The notes under the pieces: generated by a model
The model's input: only the letters and a program-made list of their open reading frames with translations
What the model was told of the DNA's origin: nothing
Database searches by the model: none
Assembly: GCA_032433765.1 (NCBI GenBank)
Contig: JAVIAB010000102.1
Coordinates: 10,716,811 to 10,780,810 of the forward strand
Direction of reading: 5' to 3'
DNA: 64,000 nucleotides
Source: Megaustenia siamemsis
Lineage: Eukaryota; Mollusca; Gastropoda; Stylommatophora; Ariophantidae
Shown: piece after piece, positions 18,499 to 28,683 of the stretch
How positions within the stretch are numbered: position 1 is the stretch's first letter
Layout: each line of letters starts with the position of its first letter
Program-made: the position numbers and the translations under genes

Positions 18499-20085
18499 TA
18501 TGTTAGCTATAGACGACTGGCGTGATTTTACCCCATGTTAGCGATAGACGACTGGCGTGATTTAACCCATGTTAGCGATAGACGACTGGCGTGATTTTAC
18601 CCCATGTTAGCGATAGACGACTGGCGTGATTTACCCATGTTAGCGATAGATGACTGGCGTGATTTTACCCCATGTTAGCGATAGACGACTGGCGTGATTT
18701 TACCCCATATTAGCGATAGACGACTGGCGTGATTTTACCCCATGTTAGCGATAGACGACTGGCGTGATTTTACCCCATATTAGCGATAGACGACTGGCGT
18801 GATTTTACCCATGTTAGCGATAGATGACTGCGTGATTTTTACCCCATGTTAGCGATAGATGACTGGCGTGATTTTACCCCATGTTAGCGATAGACGACTG
18901 GCGTGATTTTACCCAATGTTAGCGATAGACGACTGGCGTGATTTACCCCATGTTATCGATAGACGACTGGCGTGATTTTACCCCATGTTAGCTATAGACG
19001 ACTGGCGTGATTTTACCCCATGTTAGCTATAGACGACTGGCGTGATTTTACCCCATGTTAGCGATAGACGACTGGCGTGATTTAACCCCATGTTAGCGAT
19101 AGACGACTGACGTGATTTTACCCCATGTTAGCTATAGACGACTAACGTGATTTTACCACATGTTAGCGATAGACGACTGACGTGGTTTTACCCCATGTTA
19201 GCTATAGACGACTGGCGTGATTTTACCCCATGTTAGCTATAGACTACTGGCGTGATTTTACCCCATGTTAGCGATAGACGACTGACGTGATTTTACCCAT
19301 GTTAGCTATAGACGACTGACGTGATTTTACCCCATGTTAGCTATAGACGACTGGCGTGATTTTACCCCATGTTAGCGATAGAACGACTGACGTGATTTTA
19401 CCCCATGTTAGCGATAGACGACTGACGTGATTTACCCCATGTTAGCGATAGACGACAGACGTGATTTTACCCCATGTTAGCGATAGACGACTGACGTGAT
19501 TTTACCCCATGTTAGCGATAGACGACTGACGTGATTTTACCCCATGTTAGCGATAGACGACTGACGTGATTTTACCCCATGTTAGCGATAGACGACTGAC
19601 ATGATTTTAGCCCATGTTAGCTATAGACGGCTGACGTCATTTTACCCCGTGTTAGCTATAGACGACTGACGTGATTTTACCCCATGTTAGCTATAGACGG
19701 CTGACGTCATTTTACCCATGTTAGCTATAGACGACTGACGTGATTTTACCCCATGTTAGCTATAGACGACTGACGTGATTTTACCCCATGTTAGCGATAG
19801 ACGACTGACGTGATTTTACCCGTGTTAGCGATAGACGACTGACGTGATTTTACCCCATGTTAGCTATAGACGGCTGACGTCATTTTACCCCATGTTAGCT
19901 ATAGACGGCTGACGTCATTTTACCCATGTAGCTATAGACGGCTGACGTCATTTTACACATGATAGCTTTAGACGGCTGATGTCATTTTACCATGTTAGCT
20001 ATAGACGGCTGATGTCATTTTACCATGTTAGCTATAGACGCTGATGTCATTTTACCATGTTAGCTATAGACGGCTGACGCCATTT
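18499..20085. repeat. T9: 35-bp minisatellite
   Basis: About 45 units of ATGTTAGCGATAGACGACTG followed by GCGTGATTTTACCCC. Variants are grouped: GGCGTGA early, TGACGTGA in the middle, TGACGTCA or TGATGTCA late. The parent unit is GTTAGCTATAGACGGCTGACGTC of R5. Confidence 0.97.
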
Positions 20086-20165
20086 TTCCTACCAACCACC
20101 CCTGCTCGCAATGATGAAAACGTCACAACTTTCTGTGGTCCCACTCAGCGGACAATCATCATCAT

Positions 20166-20400
20166 CAAGTACCAAGCTTTCTGGCGTAGGTGATCATGTC
20201 TATACACAACTGTCTGTGTCCCACTCAGCGGACAATCATCATGTCCAAGTACCGGGCCTGCTGGCGTAGGTGATCATGTCTATACACAACTTTCGATCTC
20301 GACAGTTATTTATCATTTCTGTGTTGACCTTCTGCCAAGCCATTCTTTTTAAGCTGTTCGTATCTTTTCTCTTTGCTTCCCTCTATCTCTTCGCCCCTCG
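20166..20400 (-). mobile_element. LINE-B 3' end inserted in R5
   Basis: LINE-B end in reverse (GGCGTAGGTGATCATGTC ... TTATTTATCATTTCTG) with its first ~76 bp duplicated. It is 5' truncated at about 20,400, where R5 sequence (ACTCAGCGGGCAGG) repeats the pre-insertion site (ACTCAGCGGACAAT), consistent with a TSD. Confidence 0.7.
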
Positions 20401-20564
20401 ACTTTTCCATTTCCAACTCAGCGGGCAGGTATTCAATATAGGTAGCAATGATGATGTGTCACCTATATTGAACATTGTGTGAACAGGAGTTGCAAATGCC
20501 ACTTCCCCGCTGGAACTACTAGAGAGCAGACTGGAAAAGTTTGCCAAGCCTACAATGATTATAT

Positions 20565-21226
20565 AAGAAGAAAATTGTCAAGACCTACAATTAAATATCA
20601 AAGTTGAAGGAATACACCTGGAGACAGTTCAAAGCTACAACTACCTGGGACATACTATAACCAGTGATGGAAAATGTACAACTGAAATAAACAAAAGAAT
20701 AGGAATGGCAACAAGTAATTATAATGCCATGAAAAATATACTAACATCAAAAAACACCAGGGCTAAAACTAAGAATAGCAAAATGTTACATCTTCTCATA
20801 TTCCTATATCATGCAGAAACATGGACATTAGACAAGAAAACAGAACATAAAATTTAAGCTTGAAATGTGGATCTATAGAAGAATAGGTAGAATTGGATAG
20901 AAAGAAAAGAAAAAAACAAACGATGAAGTTTTAAAACAACTAAAAATGAAAAGAGAACTACTAAACACAATTAGAACAAGACAATGAAATTTTTGGGGCG
21001 TGTTAAAAGACACAAAAGCCTAATAAAAGTAATATTTGAAGGGATAATACAAGGTAAAAGAGGCAGACCAAGACTAACATGGACGAGTAACATCAAAAGA
21101 TGGACAAGTCAACCTATGCCAGTCTGCTCCATCAAAACAAGAGACAGAGTGGAATGGCGCTCCATGATAGCCACAACCTTCGATGCGGAGACGGCACTCA
21201 ATGATGATGATGATGATGTGCACTGA
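20565..21226 (+). mobile_element. LINE-C 3' half
   Basis: Frames give LQLNIKVEGIHLETVQSYNY, LGHTITSDGKCTTE (RT thumb), ETWTLDKKTE, RGRPRLTWTSNIKRWTSQPM and RVEWRSMIATTF, ending GGCACTCAATGATGATGATG. Frameshifts near 20,750 and 20,850. It is closely related to 55,700-56,545. Confidence 0.85.
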
Positions 21227-21690
21227 CATTTAGAAATAATAAATAGAAGATGTAAACCCCATTTTCCCATCCCCAACCCTCAATATAAATAAATAACCAC
21301 ACTACTACGGGAAGGTACAGATAGCACTATGTTATAACAGCGGCTGAACAGTTTCAAGTTCCTTAACCCATGAATATGTTTTAATGCTATTAAGAGAATA
21401 TGGTTATTTCCCTGTATTAGCTTCACTTAACGTTATGCCTATTGTAGATTCACACAACTTTCTTTGTATTGTGGGCGCATTTTACGTTTTCACATTTTAA
21501 AAAAAGTTACGTTTTCGGGGATCCGCCTCTGCATCGAGGGCTACTGTTCTTAAATATGCAGTATTTATTACTATTACGGTTGTAGTGAAATCGGAGATAC
21601 CATTTTAGTCCCTGGTGAAAAGGGAAGTTAGTTGAGTGGTACGTTGGCTCTGTTCTAGGCAAAGAGAAGTCCAATAAAATATATATAGAG
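21227..21690. other. No recognised feature
   Basis: AT-rich unique sequence. GGGGATCCGCCTCTGCATCG at 21,519-21,538 may be a relic of a reversed LINE-C end. Confidence 0.35.
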
Positions 21691-21694
21691 AAAA

Positions 21695-21810
21695 ATAGAA
21701 ACAACGGTACGGTTAAATCTTTACGTAATAAGTGGACGACACAAACTAGATCAACGTTTCAGCTCAATAGGTTTTCGCAGGAACAGACATACAACGCACA
21801 CAGTTATGTA
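21695..21810 (+). repeat. R8 copy 2, left part
   Basis: ACGGTACGGTTAAA and CAACGTTTCAGCTCAATAGG match 9,575-9,640. The rest of R8 resumes at about 22,305 beyond an AT-rich tract and a LINE-B end. Confidence 0.6.
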
Positions 21811-21892
21811 TTAAATTTTTTAAAAAAATAATAAATAATTTAAAAAAGTTTTTTAAAAAAGATAATAAAAAATAATATAAAAAATAATAATC

Positions 21893-22210
21893 ATCATCAT
21901 CAAGTACAGTGCCTGCTGGCGTAGGTGATGTTGTATCTCCACAACTTTCTATCTCGACAGTTATTTATCATTTCTGTTGTTGACCTTCTGCCAAGCCATT
22001 CTCTTAAGCTGTCTGGTATTTTTTCTCTTTGCTTTCCTCTATCTCTTCGTCCCTCAATTTTCCCATATGTTACAATATATTCCAGCTGTTTCCTTCTCAT
22101 TACATGGCCCAAAAAATGATGATTTCTTCCTAATATTGGAAATTAGCTCTCTTTTTGCTTTTGCCTCTTTCAGAACATTTTCATTACTCTTCTTAGCTGT
22201 CCATGGTAAT
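21893..22210 (-). mobile_element. LINE-B 3' end
   Basis: Reversed (CAT)n tail, then AAGTACAGTGCCTGCTGGCG. The minus strand encodes MGHVMRRKQLEYIVTYGKIE, GRRDRGKQREKIPDSLREWL, GRRSTTEMINNCRDRKLWR, 70 codons uninterrupted. It is preceded by a TAAAA-rich tract (21,810-21,890). Confidence 0.85.
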
Positions 22211-22304
22211 AAAGTAATACTAATAATAAAATAATAATCTCCAACTTATTACGTTAACCAAACAGTTTTTATATTTGTTTTGTTTGTTTCATTTCTCCAT
22301 ACAA

Positions 22305-22380
22305 TTAGCTTTACTGCAGCTTCGCCTTTTTTATGCAGCTCTTTGCTTCTGTCTAGGCAACCCACCTGTAAAAGGCATAC
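22305..22380 (+). repeat. R8 copy 2, right part
   Basis: TAGCTTTACTGCAGCTTCGC followed by TTTATGCA and TCTTTGC matches 9,676-9,725. Confidence 0.55.
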
Positions 22381-22499
22381 CTGATTTCTGATTTAGGGAA
22401 TATAAAATAACAGCGAGAAAAAGCACTCAAACCCCTCCCCAACTTCCAAATGCTGTGCCCTGTACGGTGAAGCCTAACACCTAACTCACTCCCCTATTT

Positions 22500-22738
22500 A
22501 AAATATTTAAAAAAATCTTTTACGGCATTTTCTCGTTACTAGGGTCTCCCAAAGGGACTTATAGAACCGTAGAATAAAGGCCGCTCGCCCAGTGCAGTCG
22601 CCATGAGGTGTTTAGGTCTGAGTTTTTATTTCACTATCGATAGGGTAAAAAGAAAATTGTACCTACTGGGGATCGAACCCGCGTTCTTCTGGTTGGGAGC
22701 CCGATAATTTACTGATTCGACCACTCAACTCCCACAAC
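22500..22738 (-). mobile_element. SINE-4 copy with tRNA-like head
   Basis: On the minus strand GGAGTTGAGTGGTCGAATCA (A-box region) and GCGGGTTCGATCCCC (B box) precede a ~160-bp body. It shares its head with 17,370-17,440. It could be taken for a tRNA gene, but the arms do not pair convincingly. Confidence 0.6.
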
Positions 22739-22756
22739 ATTGTATAACACATGGCA

Positions 22757-22783
22757 TACTTTCTCTTTATTTCTTTCTTCCTT

Positions 22784-22836
<53 letters not shown>

Positions 22837-22945
22837 GTCTTTATTTTTTTGTCTTTTTCTTTCTTTTTCTTTCATTGTTTCTTTCTTTTTCTTTCATTTT
22901 CGTTCTGTCTGTCTTTCTTTCTTTCTTTGTTTGTTTCTTTCTTTA
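22757..22945. repeat. CTTT-rich microsatellite
   Basis: CTTT, CT and CTTTTT runs. Phe/Ser/Leu-rich open frames here are artefacts. Confidence 0.93.
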
Positions 22946-23031
22946 ATAAGAAAATTGCAGCCCTACTTTTATACTTCTGCGCGAATGTTTGACGTTTTCC
23001 TCCTCCACTCCATCATCATCATCATCATCAT

Positions 23032-23425
23032 CCAGCCTTTAAAGAAGGGTTACATTGACACAGAGGCGGTATCTGCATATTTCGACCAAACATATCCGAC
23101 TTCACCATTGCATTTGGAGTCAATGCGCCTGACAGCAGCAGAGGCTTTCAGCGACTCATAGCTGATCGTTTACGCCTTGATCAGTGAACCAGACCCACCC
23201 AGACCCTACTCCACCTCATCACTGTGCCTCTAGACAGAAACTCACCAGTCTAGTCTGGCTAAGCGAGTAGGAATCGAAGATGGAAAGCAACTCGGTACTC
23301 AAAAACGATGTGCTGAAGTCGGATGTGTTGGGCCTAAAGGTGCAAATATCACAGTTCTACTGCAAACCACAATGTGTCTCCGTCAACTTAACATTCTTTT
23401 AATAAAAGACGGATGACGAAAAGGT
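23032..23425 (+). mobile_element. R4 retroposon copy 4
   Basis: Contains CCAGACCCTACTCCACCTC, TAGTCTGGCTAAGCGAGTAG, GTGCTGAAGTCGGATGTGTT and CGGATGACGAAAAGG. It has an extra CATATCCGACTTCACCA block at its 5' side, as in copy 2. It follows a (CAT)n tract (23,011-23,031). Confidence 0.75.
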
Positions 23426-23886
23426 CCATTATTTACATAAGCAATAAACGGGTAAACAACAGACAAACAAATAGTAAAATAAATACATTGAATTTTGTTT
23501 TCGCCATCTTGTTTTTCCATCTTACAGTTTCTAATCGCCTTACCGAACTAGTCATTTTGTCAAGAACCCACCACGGCAGGTGTATTAAAGTCTTTGTCAG
23601 TTCTAGTTCGCTGATTATAACACAATCAGCCAGCTTTGAGTTGTTTTGACAAGTTTTAGTCCTGGTACTGTTGAATGTTCTGCAAGCAAAGCCATCATCT
23701 CCGTATTGACCTAGCTCTCTTCTCTGCTCAGTTTGCCTTTGTCTCCAGATGAAGAGATGGAATAGTCAAAACGTTTGTTGGTCTAGTCCTTTCTTATCCG
23801 GAAAGTTCAAGCATTCTATTTCGACAAGGGGAGATCATTAATGTAAATATGACTTAAATTGGAAAATGTGTTCTTTCTTCTCTTTC
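23426..23886. other. No recognised feature
   Basis: Unique sequence. A 78-codon plus-strand frame (23,413-23,649) has no motif. Confidence 0.35.
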
Positions 23887-23962
23887 ATCATCATGTGCCA
23901 TACCGGTTGGCGTAGGCGATCATGTCCTTCTACAATCTTCTATCCACAGTGCACCATATCTT
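23887..23962 (-). mobile_element. LINE-A extreme 3' end
   Basis: CATCATGTGCCATACCGGTT then GGCGTAGGCGATCATGTCC, about 75 bp, heavily 5' truncated. Confidence 0.7.
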
Positions 23963-23989
23963 CTGCTTCAGCGGTCAGCTATTGCTAAG

Positions 23990-24072
23990 CATTTAGACGT
24001 TAAGATATTTAGACAGTGAGATATTTAGTCATTTAGACATTTAAATTGTTAGATATTTAGACGTTTAGATCA
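23990..24072. repeat. Short degenerate tandem repeat (ATTTAGAC)
   Basis: Seven or so ATTTAGAC/GTTAGATATTTAGACG words at irregular 8-16 bp spacing. Confidence 0.65.
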
Positions 24073-24198
24073 GCTTGTGTCAACCAACAAGAGGTTTGAG
24101 GTTTGCGTTTACAAAAAAATAAAAAAAATAAATGTAGACAGTTTTATTTTTTTTTTTAAAGTGCCTGGATTAAGAAAAAAAAAATGTACTAACAGTAA

Positions 24199-24242
24199 AC
24201 TCTCGCTGGCGAGAGCTCGCAAAAAAAAGTGCCAGCGAGAGT
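24199..24242. other. 12-bp perfect hairpin
   Basis: ACTCTCGCTGGC (24,199-24,210) and GCCAGCGAGAGT (24,231-24,242) pair across a 20-nt loop with an A-run. Flanks are A-rich low-complexity sequence (24,110-24,350). No element was recognised. Confidence 0.8.
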
Positions 24243-24428
24243 AAGGAAATAGTGCCGATAGCAAAATAAAAGAAGTGACCACGACTTAAAGATAAAAAAA
24301 AGGCGTCAAATAAAAAAAAATTATCCATGGTTTAAAAAAAAAAACCCACTTGAACCACATTCCCTACGGGGTATGCCTCTGTGTTTGTTTTCTCTGTTCT
24401 CTACATTAATGCTGCTTATTATTATTAA

Positions 24429-24455
24429 TTTTTTTTTTTTTTGGGGGGGGGGTGG
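24429..24455. repeat. Poly(T)-poly(G) tract
   Basis: A T-run followed directly by a G-run and GTGGG. Similar tracts lie at 55,671-55,699 and 56,567-56,616. Confidence 0.9.
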
Positions 24456-24784
24456 GATTGATACTAAAATGCCACTTTAAGCATTAAACTAGCAGCTGTA
24501 ATCTCATCGCGGTTGAATTACGGGGAAATTCGATTGAAAAATAGACACAACAATTTCGATCCCACAGCGTAGCTATGCCCTTACAACAGAAGGAGATCGA
24601 TACTCGCAGCGACTGCTGCATCGTTTCACTATCATAATTCATCATCAATAAATACAGACAGGCAGTGGCGTAGCAGCCGTCTCGGGATTCCGCCCATTAT
24701 AAAGTAAATGTTGCCGTGTTGTGTATATAAAGAATACCCTCCTAGTGACTATATTTTTAGCTGAATACTGGATTTTTTGTGTGT

Positions 24785-25060
24785 GGGAAAATAACAGCAC
24801 TGGAGTAATACTGACCACATTATGCAAAAAATAATGTGCCAGTTGGTCGATACAAATGTGAACGCTAACAGCACATTCCCTATACGCTCCACTTTGTGGT
24901 TAAGGTGAAATCTATTTTTTTTTTCATTTTACGGTACATTTTTACTTAATGTGGTCAGTATAATGCCAGGCCGCCGTTGCTTCCCAAGAAAATTCAAAGT
25001 ACCCATTTTTAGAGGCTGGTGAACCTCGGAGCCTTGTCAGTCCGGTTAAAAAAAATCACA
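24785..25060. mobile_element. SINE-1-related diverged fragments, inverted
   Basis: 24,785-24,900 reads like SINE-1 plus strand (GGGAAAATAACAGCACTGGA, ACTGACCACATTATGC, TTCCCTATACGC). 24,950-25,050 reads like the minus strand (TTAATGTGGTCAGTATAATG, GTACCCATTTTTAGAGGCTG). A diverged inverted pair resembling 2590-3127. Confidence 0.55.
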
Positions 25061-25216
25061 ATTCTTGGAATTTTACCCTTCTAATCAAAAAGTTAGAGCC
25101 AAGGTTCCAGTCCCTGTATCGTCCGTTGCGCTGTGTCGCTAGTTTACGACACATCCACTTTATCTGCACATTTCATCCCGACACATCCGTTTCTTGGTAT
25201 GAGCAGATTTTAGCTG

Positions 25217-25350
25217 AACTATTTTGCCCGCATAGTGACCATCTTTGGCTTATCTTCTTTACTTTCTTTTAACGTGCGCGATTGTACAACGAACCTCCTG
25301 CTTTAGACCTTTATCAGGAGAGCAAGAATCGGATCTCACCACGCAGAGAC
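25217..25350 (+). repeat. R6 dispersed repeat, copy 1
   Basis: TTTTGCCCGCATAGTGACCA, TTTAACGTGCGCGA and GGATCTCACCACGCAGAGAC match 61,290-61,490. 25,130-25,215 upstream (TGTCGCTAGTTTACGA, CCGACACATCCG) also resembles 27,897-27,955. Confidence 0.6.
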
Positions 25351-25416
25351 AGGACAGATTAAAGCCACGACAAAAAAACCAAGGTTTCGAAGTGAAAGAT
25401 TCTTACCGTCCAAGTC

Positions 25417-25738
25417 AGAATTCGAAGTCCCTAGAGACTAGGAACTGAATTCCTACGTGTTAATTAATCCGTTTTTCCCTTGCAGCCGTGTACACAAGGG
25501 TTCCTCGTCGCGCAGGCAGATAACTCCATCTTCGGAGGTACTCGTATTTTTTTTCCGTCGATCGGGCCTCGTTGCTGAGACCAGGGGTGGTTGCCTCAGA
25601 GAGAAATCATAAATAAAAATCCAAACTGGCACAGCCGGGAGTTGAACTCTTGCCTGGAGACCAACTACTCCCCCTGGGCGGGATTCAATCGGAGACCTTC
25701 CTGTCCGACACGGCGACGTTTTGCCTCTAGACCATACA
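25417..25738 (-). mobile_element. SINE-3 copy 2
   Basis: GAAGTCCCTAGAGACTAGGA, CAGATAACTCCATCTTCGGA and GAGACCAGGGGTGGTTGCC are the reversed SINE-3 body. The head (25,640-25,738) has a B-box-like GATTGAATCCCGCC. Moderately diverged. Confidence 0.75.
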
Positions 25739-25746
25739 ATTTCATG

Positions 25747-26040
25747 GGGGGCCTCGGTAGTCTAGTTTTGAAAACCACCCGACTGGGCTACCGACGTTCG
25801 GACAACACGTGTTCGATTCCCGCTGGGAGCGGTGTGAATTGTTCTCGTGGTTGGAAAACAAATTACCTCCGCGGTCGATCCAGCCACTGGCAGAAATTAG
25901 TACCAGGGTATGGTACTCTGGGAAGATGAGGAATCCCGCTTTACATCGTGAGTTTCGATGCTTGAAGCGACTCTATCCAGAAGTCTCGGAACAATTCTGG
26001 ATAGGGTGGCCGAGCACATATGAGTGAAAACTCGCGAGCA
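25747..26040 (+). mobile_element. SINE-2 copy 2, uninterrupted
   Basis: GGGGCCTCGGTAGTCTAG head, B box GTGTTCGATTCC, CCTCCGCGGTCGATCCAGCC, then the GATGCTTGAAG and CCGAGCACATATGAG body. It shows the empty state of the R10 insertion site in 1833-2450 (CATCGTGAGTTTCGATGC). Confidence 0.82.
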
Positions 26041-26156
26041 TAAACGCCGATGTTTCGGCGAAATGTTTCCGCCCCTTTAGCTTCTTGACGCCTCTAAGGG
26101 AGGTAAGCCCGCCAGGGTTATGACTCCCAGGCGTCGACCTCCTGCTGCATTGACAA
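26041..26156. other. No recognised feature
   Basis: Short GC-richer stretch with a small palindrome-like CGCCGATGTTTCGGCG. Confidence 0.3.
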
Positions 26157-26475
26157 CCTGAGAGATCAGATCAGAAATGAAGAACTAAGAAAAAAAAAAG
26201 CTAGCAATAACCCATGTTATATAATATATAAAGGAACAACAGATAAAATGGTCTGGCCACGTGACAAGGCAAAGTGATTGAAACACAACAAACGAGCCTT
26301 CGGTAAACGTTGCGAGAACACCAATCCTAAGGGTCGACCACGAAAAAGATGGACCTCGGAATATTAGAAACACTAGAAAACATAACAGCAGCAGAGACTT
26401 ACAGAAGAGCAAAAGACCGCAAATCGTGTCTCCCGTCGACGCTGATGGATAGATGATGAAGGAAGAAGAAGATGC
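26157..26475 (+). mobile_element. LINE-D 3' end
   Basis: Carries LRDQIRNEELR, KQQIKWSGHVTR, KRCENTNPKGRPRKRW and LETLENITAAET words with frameshifts, then CTCCCGTCGACGCTG and a GAAGAAGA tail. Confidence 0.8.
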
Positions 26476-26594
26476 TCGTAACAAACAGATCAAATGTTGG
26501 CAAATCTGAGAGATTCCTGTTCAATATTCAATGTTTAAAACACGTGTTTTAAAATATCGAGACGCAGAATCTTCTAATCACTTTCAGTGTGTGG

Positions 26595-27040
26595 CAGAAG
26601 AAGGATACGACTTCCGGTCAATATAGCGAATAGGCGGCAGGAACCATTGAGGCTCAGTTTGAAAAGTGTTCCTTTTTTGCAGTTTTCTCATATTTCCAGT
26701 CCAACGTGCTGCCGGAGCTACTGAGTTTAGTGCTCTGTGCACACCGTGAGCTGTGTTTTTCATCCTGATCGTGTTTTGTTATTTCGATTGTTTACGACGA
26801 ATGAGGATATCGTATGACGAAGGGTAGGTCAGTTGCGTTCACTTTCGGCGCCGCTTGGCCTGACGTCTCTTGTCGTGTACTGTAGCTGCTATGATGGGGA
26901 CTGCAGCTGCCTTTCTTTGTTTGGATCCTTCAATGAGATAAGTTTTAATTTGGATGATTCCACTGACACGGGCCGTTGAGCAATTTTTGGATTTTAATTC
27001 GTTTGCAGTGATACCGTGGCCTTCAACTAATCAAAACCGT
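26595..27040 (+). mobile_element. R9/R10 retroposon, longest copy
   Basis: 26,595-26,700 (GACTTCCGGTCAATATAGCG, AGGCGGCAGGAACCATTGAG) matches 48,545-48,660. 26,705-27,035 is the reverse complement of the R10 insert at 2028-2333. The continuity suggests one element whose 5' part is R9. No ORF was found. It may be the untranslated part of a LINE or a SINE-like retroposon. Confidence 0.6.
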
Positions 27041-27085
27041 ACGCATTTTTATCTTCCTTGAAAGACAAATGAGTAAATCACTCAT

Positions 27086-27455
27086 CATCATCATCGAGTG
27101 CCTTCTCCGCAACGAAGGTTGGCTACCATGGATCGCCATTCTACTCTGTTTCTTGCTTTGATTGTGCAGGCTGTCATAGATTGACTTGTCCATCTTTCGA
27201 TCTTACTCGTCCATGTTAGTTTTGGTCTGCCTCTGCCTCTTTTACCTTGTATTTCCCCGTCCAATACTACTTTTATCAGGCTGTTGTGTCTTTTAACATG
27301 CCCCAAAAATTTCATTTGTCTTGTCTTAATTGTATTTAGTAGTTCTCTTTTTATTTTCAGTTGTTTTAAAACTTCATCGTTTGTTTTCTTTTTTTTCGCC
27401 ATCCAATTCTACATATTCTTCTATAAATCCACATTTCAAAGGCTTCAATTTTCTG
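27086..27455 (-). mobile_element. LINE-C 3' end, well preserved
   Basis: Open for 103 codons (27,402-27,091): KTNDEVLKQLKIKRELLNTI, GHVKRHNSLIKVVLDGEIQG, KRGRGRPKLTWTSKIERW and NRVEWRSMVANLRCGEGT, ending in a GAT-rich (TGATGATGA) tail. 5' truncated. Confidence 0.9.
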
Positions 27456-27960
27456 TTATTATTTTATTGATTACAACCCATATTATTCAGTTTACTGATA
27501 ACCATATTATTCAGTTTATTGATAAACATGCTACAGTGTTTAACATTGAGTGAAAATACATGATTCTTGACATAGCATGATTATACACATAGAGATGTAT
27601 GCGCTGTGTGATGTTTCTGTGGAGGATTATATCACGTTATGGTTAGTGAGCTGGTCTATTCAAAATAGGAGTTCAGCTTCACTCTGGATCGACAGCTTCT
27701 GGTAATTTGTTCTCACTGATACTGGCTTTATGGTGATGCTTATAGGTAACAATGTTCTACGTCACTCGTCAACTGTTCAGATAGATCCCTTTAGCGTTCC
27801 TAACATATGAAGAAGGGTTTTCAAACCGAGGCGATCTCGAGGGATGCTCAATCAATCTTTTTCAGCGTTCACCAAATATGTGGGCGTGGATATTCGGCGT
27901 GTCGCTAGTCTACGAGTAAGCTTTGATATATCCGTCTTTCGGTCCGACATATCAGTCTTA
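27456..27960. other. Unassigned, with weak repeat similarity
   Basis: A local repeat of ATTATTCAGTTTATTGATAA lies at 27,480-27,530. 27,897-27,955 resembles 25,138-25,200. 27,640-27,715 has a faint tRNA-like GGTTAGTGAGCTGG. No gene seen. Confidence 0.4.
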
Positions 27961-27963
27961 TGT

Positions 27964-28432
27964 ATCATCATCATCATCATCATGTGCCATATCAGTTGAC
28001 GCAGGCGATCATGCCCTTCCACAATCTTCTATCCACCGTGCATCGTGTCTATTCTGTTCTTGACTGTTTTCCATGCCATGACACCAAGCTATCCAGTATT
28101 TTCTCTCTTTGTCGTCCGCGATCCTTCTTTCCCAGTATTTTGTCAGTTGTAACCAAGTATTCCAACTTTCCTCTTCTCATGATGTGCCCGAAAAATGGTG
28201 ATTGCTCCTTTCTGATGTTGCTTAGGAGCTTCCTTTTTGTGTTGGCCTCTTTGAGAATTTCCTCATTGGTCTTTTTAGCTGTCCAGGAAACATTCAACAT
28301 TCTTCTGAAAAAATCCCATCTCTGTGGCCTCTAATCGTCTTTTCATTTATTTGTTTACTGTCCATGATTCGCTTCCATAGGTCAGAATTGGTTCTGTATA
28401 ACACAGATGGACTCTTTTCCTCACTTCTCTAC
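27964..28432 (-). mobile_element. LINE-A 3' half
   Basis: The minus strand reads MLNVSWTAKKTNEEILKEAN, TKRKLLSNIRKEQSPFFGHI, MRRGKLEYLVTTDKILGKKD and RGRQREKILDSLVSWHGKQS over 83 codons. Farther 5' it reaches PMEANHGQ-like words. The (CAT)n tail is at 27,965-27,982. Confidence 0.88.
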
Positions 28433-28449
28433 AGTCACATTAGTCAGTA

Positions 28450-28620
28450 TTTAATTTCCTCTCGTAAACATTAATCTGGTAAAATAACATTACCTTTTAT
28501 AGATATCTTTAACATAAACATTAGTCTCCTAAATTACCTTTAACTTAAACATTGATTTACTGAGTGTCTTTAACATAAACATTGATTTACTAACACATTT
28601 CTGACGTAAACATTATTGAA
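28450..28620. repeat. Degenerate AT-rich repeat (ATAAACATTGATTTAC)
   Basis: Loose copies of TAACATAAACATTGATTTAC and relatives spaced ~28-40 bp. Confidence 0.55.
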
Positions 28621-28683
28621 GCTGGAATATTCACATTTGTTAATGCAATGTCACAGATTGAAGCAACTGCCATAAAGTACCAC

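Larger units (their letters stand above)
18400..20480 (+). mobile_element. R5 foldback-like element containing the T9 array
   Basis: The left flank AAGCTTGTAACGTCTTCAGC and right flank GATGAAAACGTCACAAC form imperfect inverted arms (18,483-18,498 and 20,113-20,128). The same arms lie only 57 bp apart in the simple copy at 42,863-42,950. Here a 1.6-kb tandem array fills the loop. After a LINE-B insertion (20,166-20,400) the R5 sequence resumes as CTCAGCGGGCAGGTATTCA, as at 42,967. It ends in a 12-bp hairpin, TTCAATATAGGT / ACCTATATTGAA (20,432-20,443 and 20,461-20,472). Confidence 0.75.

Noticed and set aside
22660..22738. tRNA gene on the minus strand
   Set aside because: Same head occurs at 17,370 and it lacks convincing acceptor pairing; treated as a SINE-4 head.
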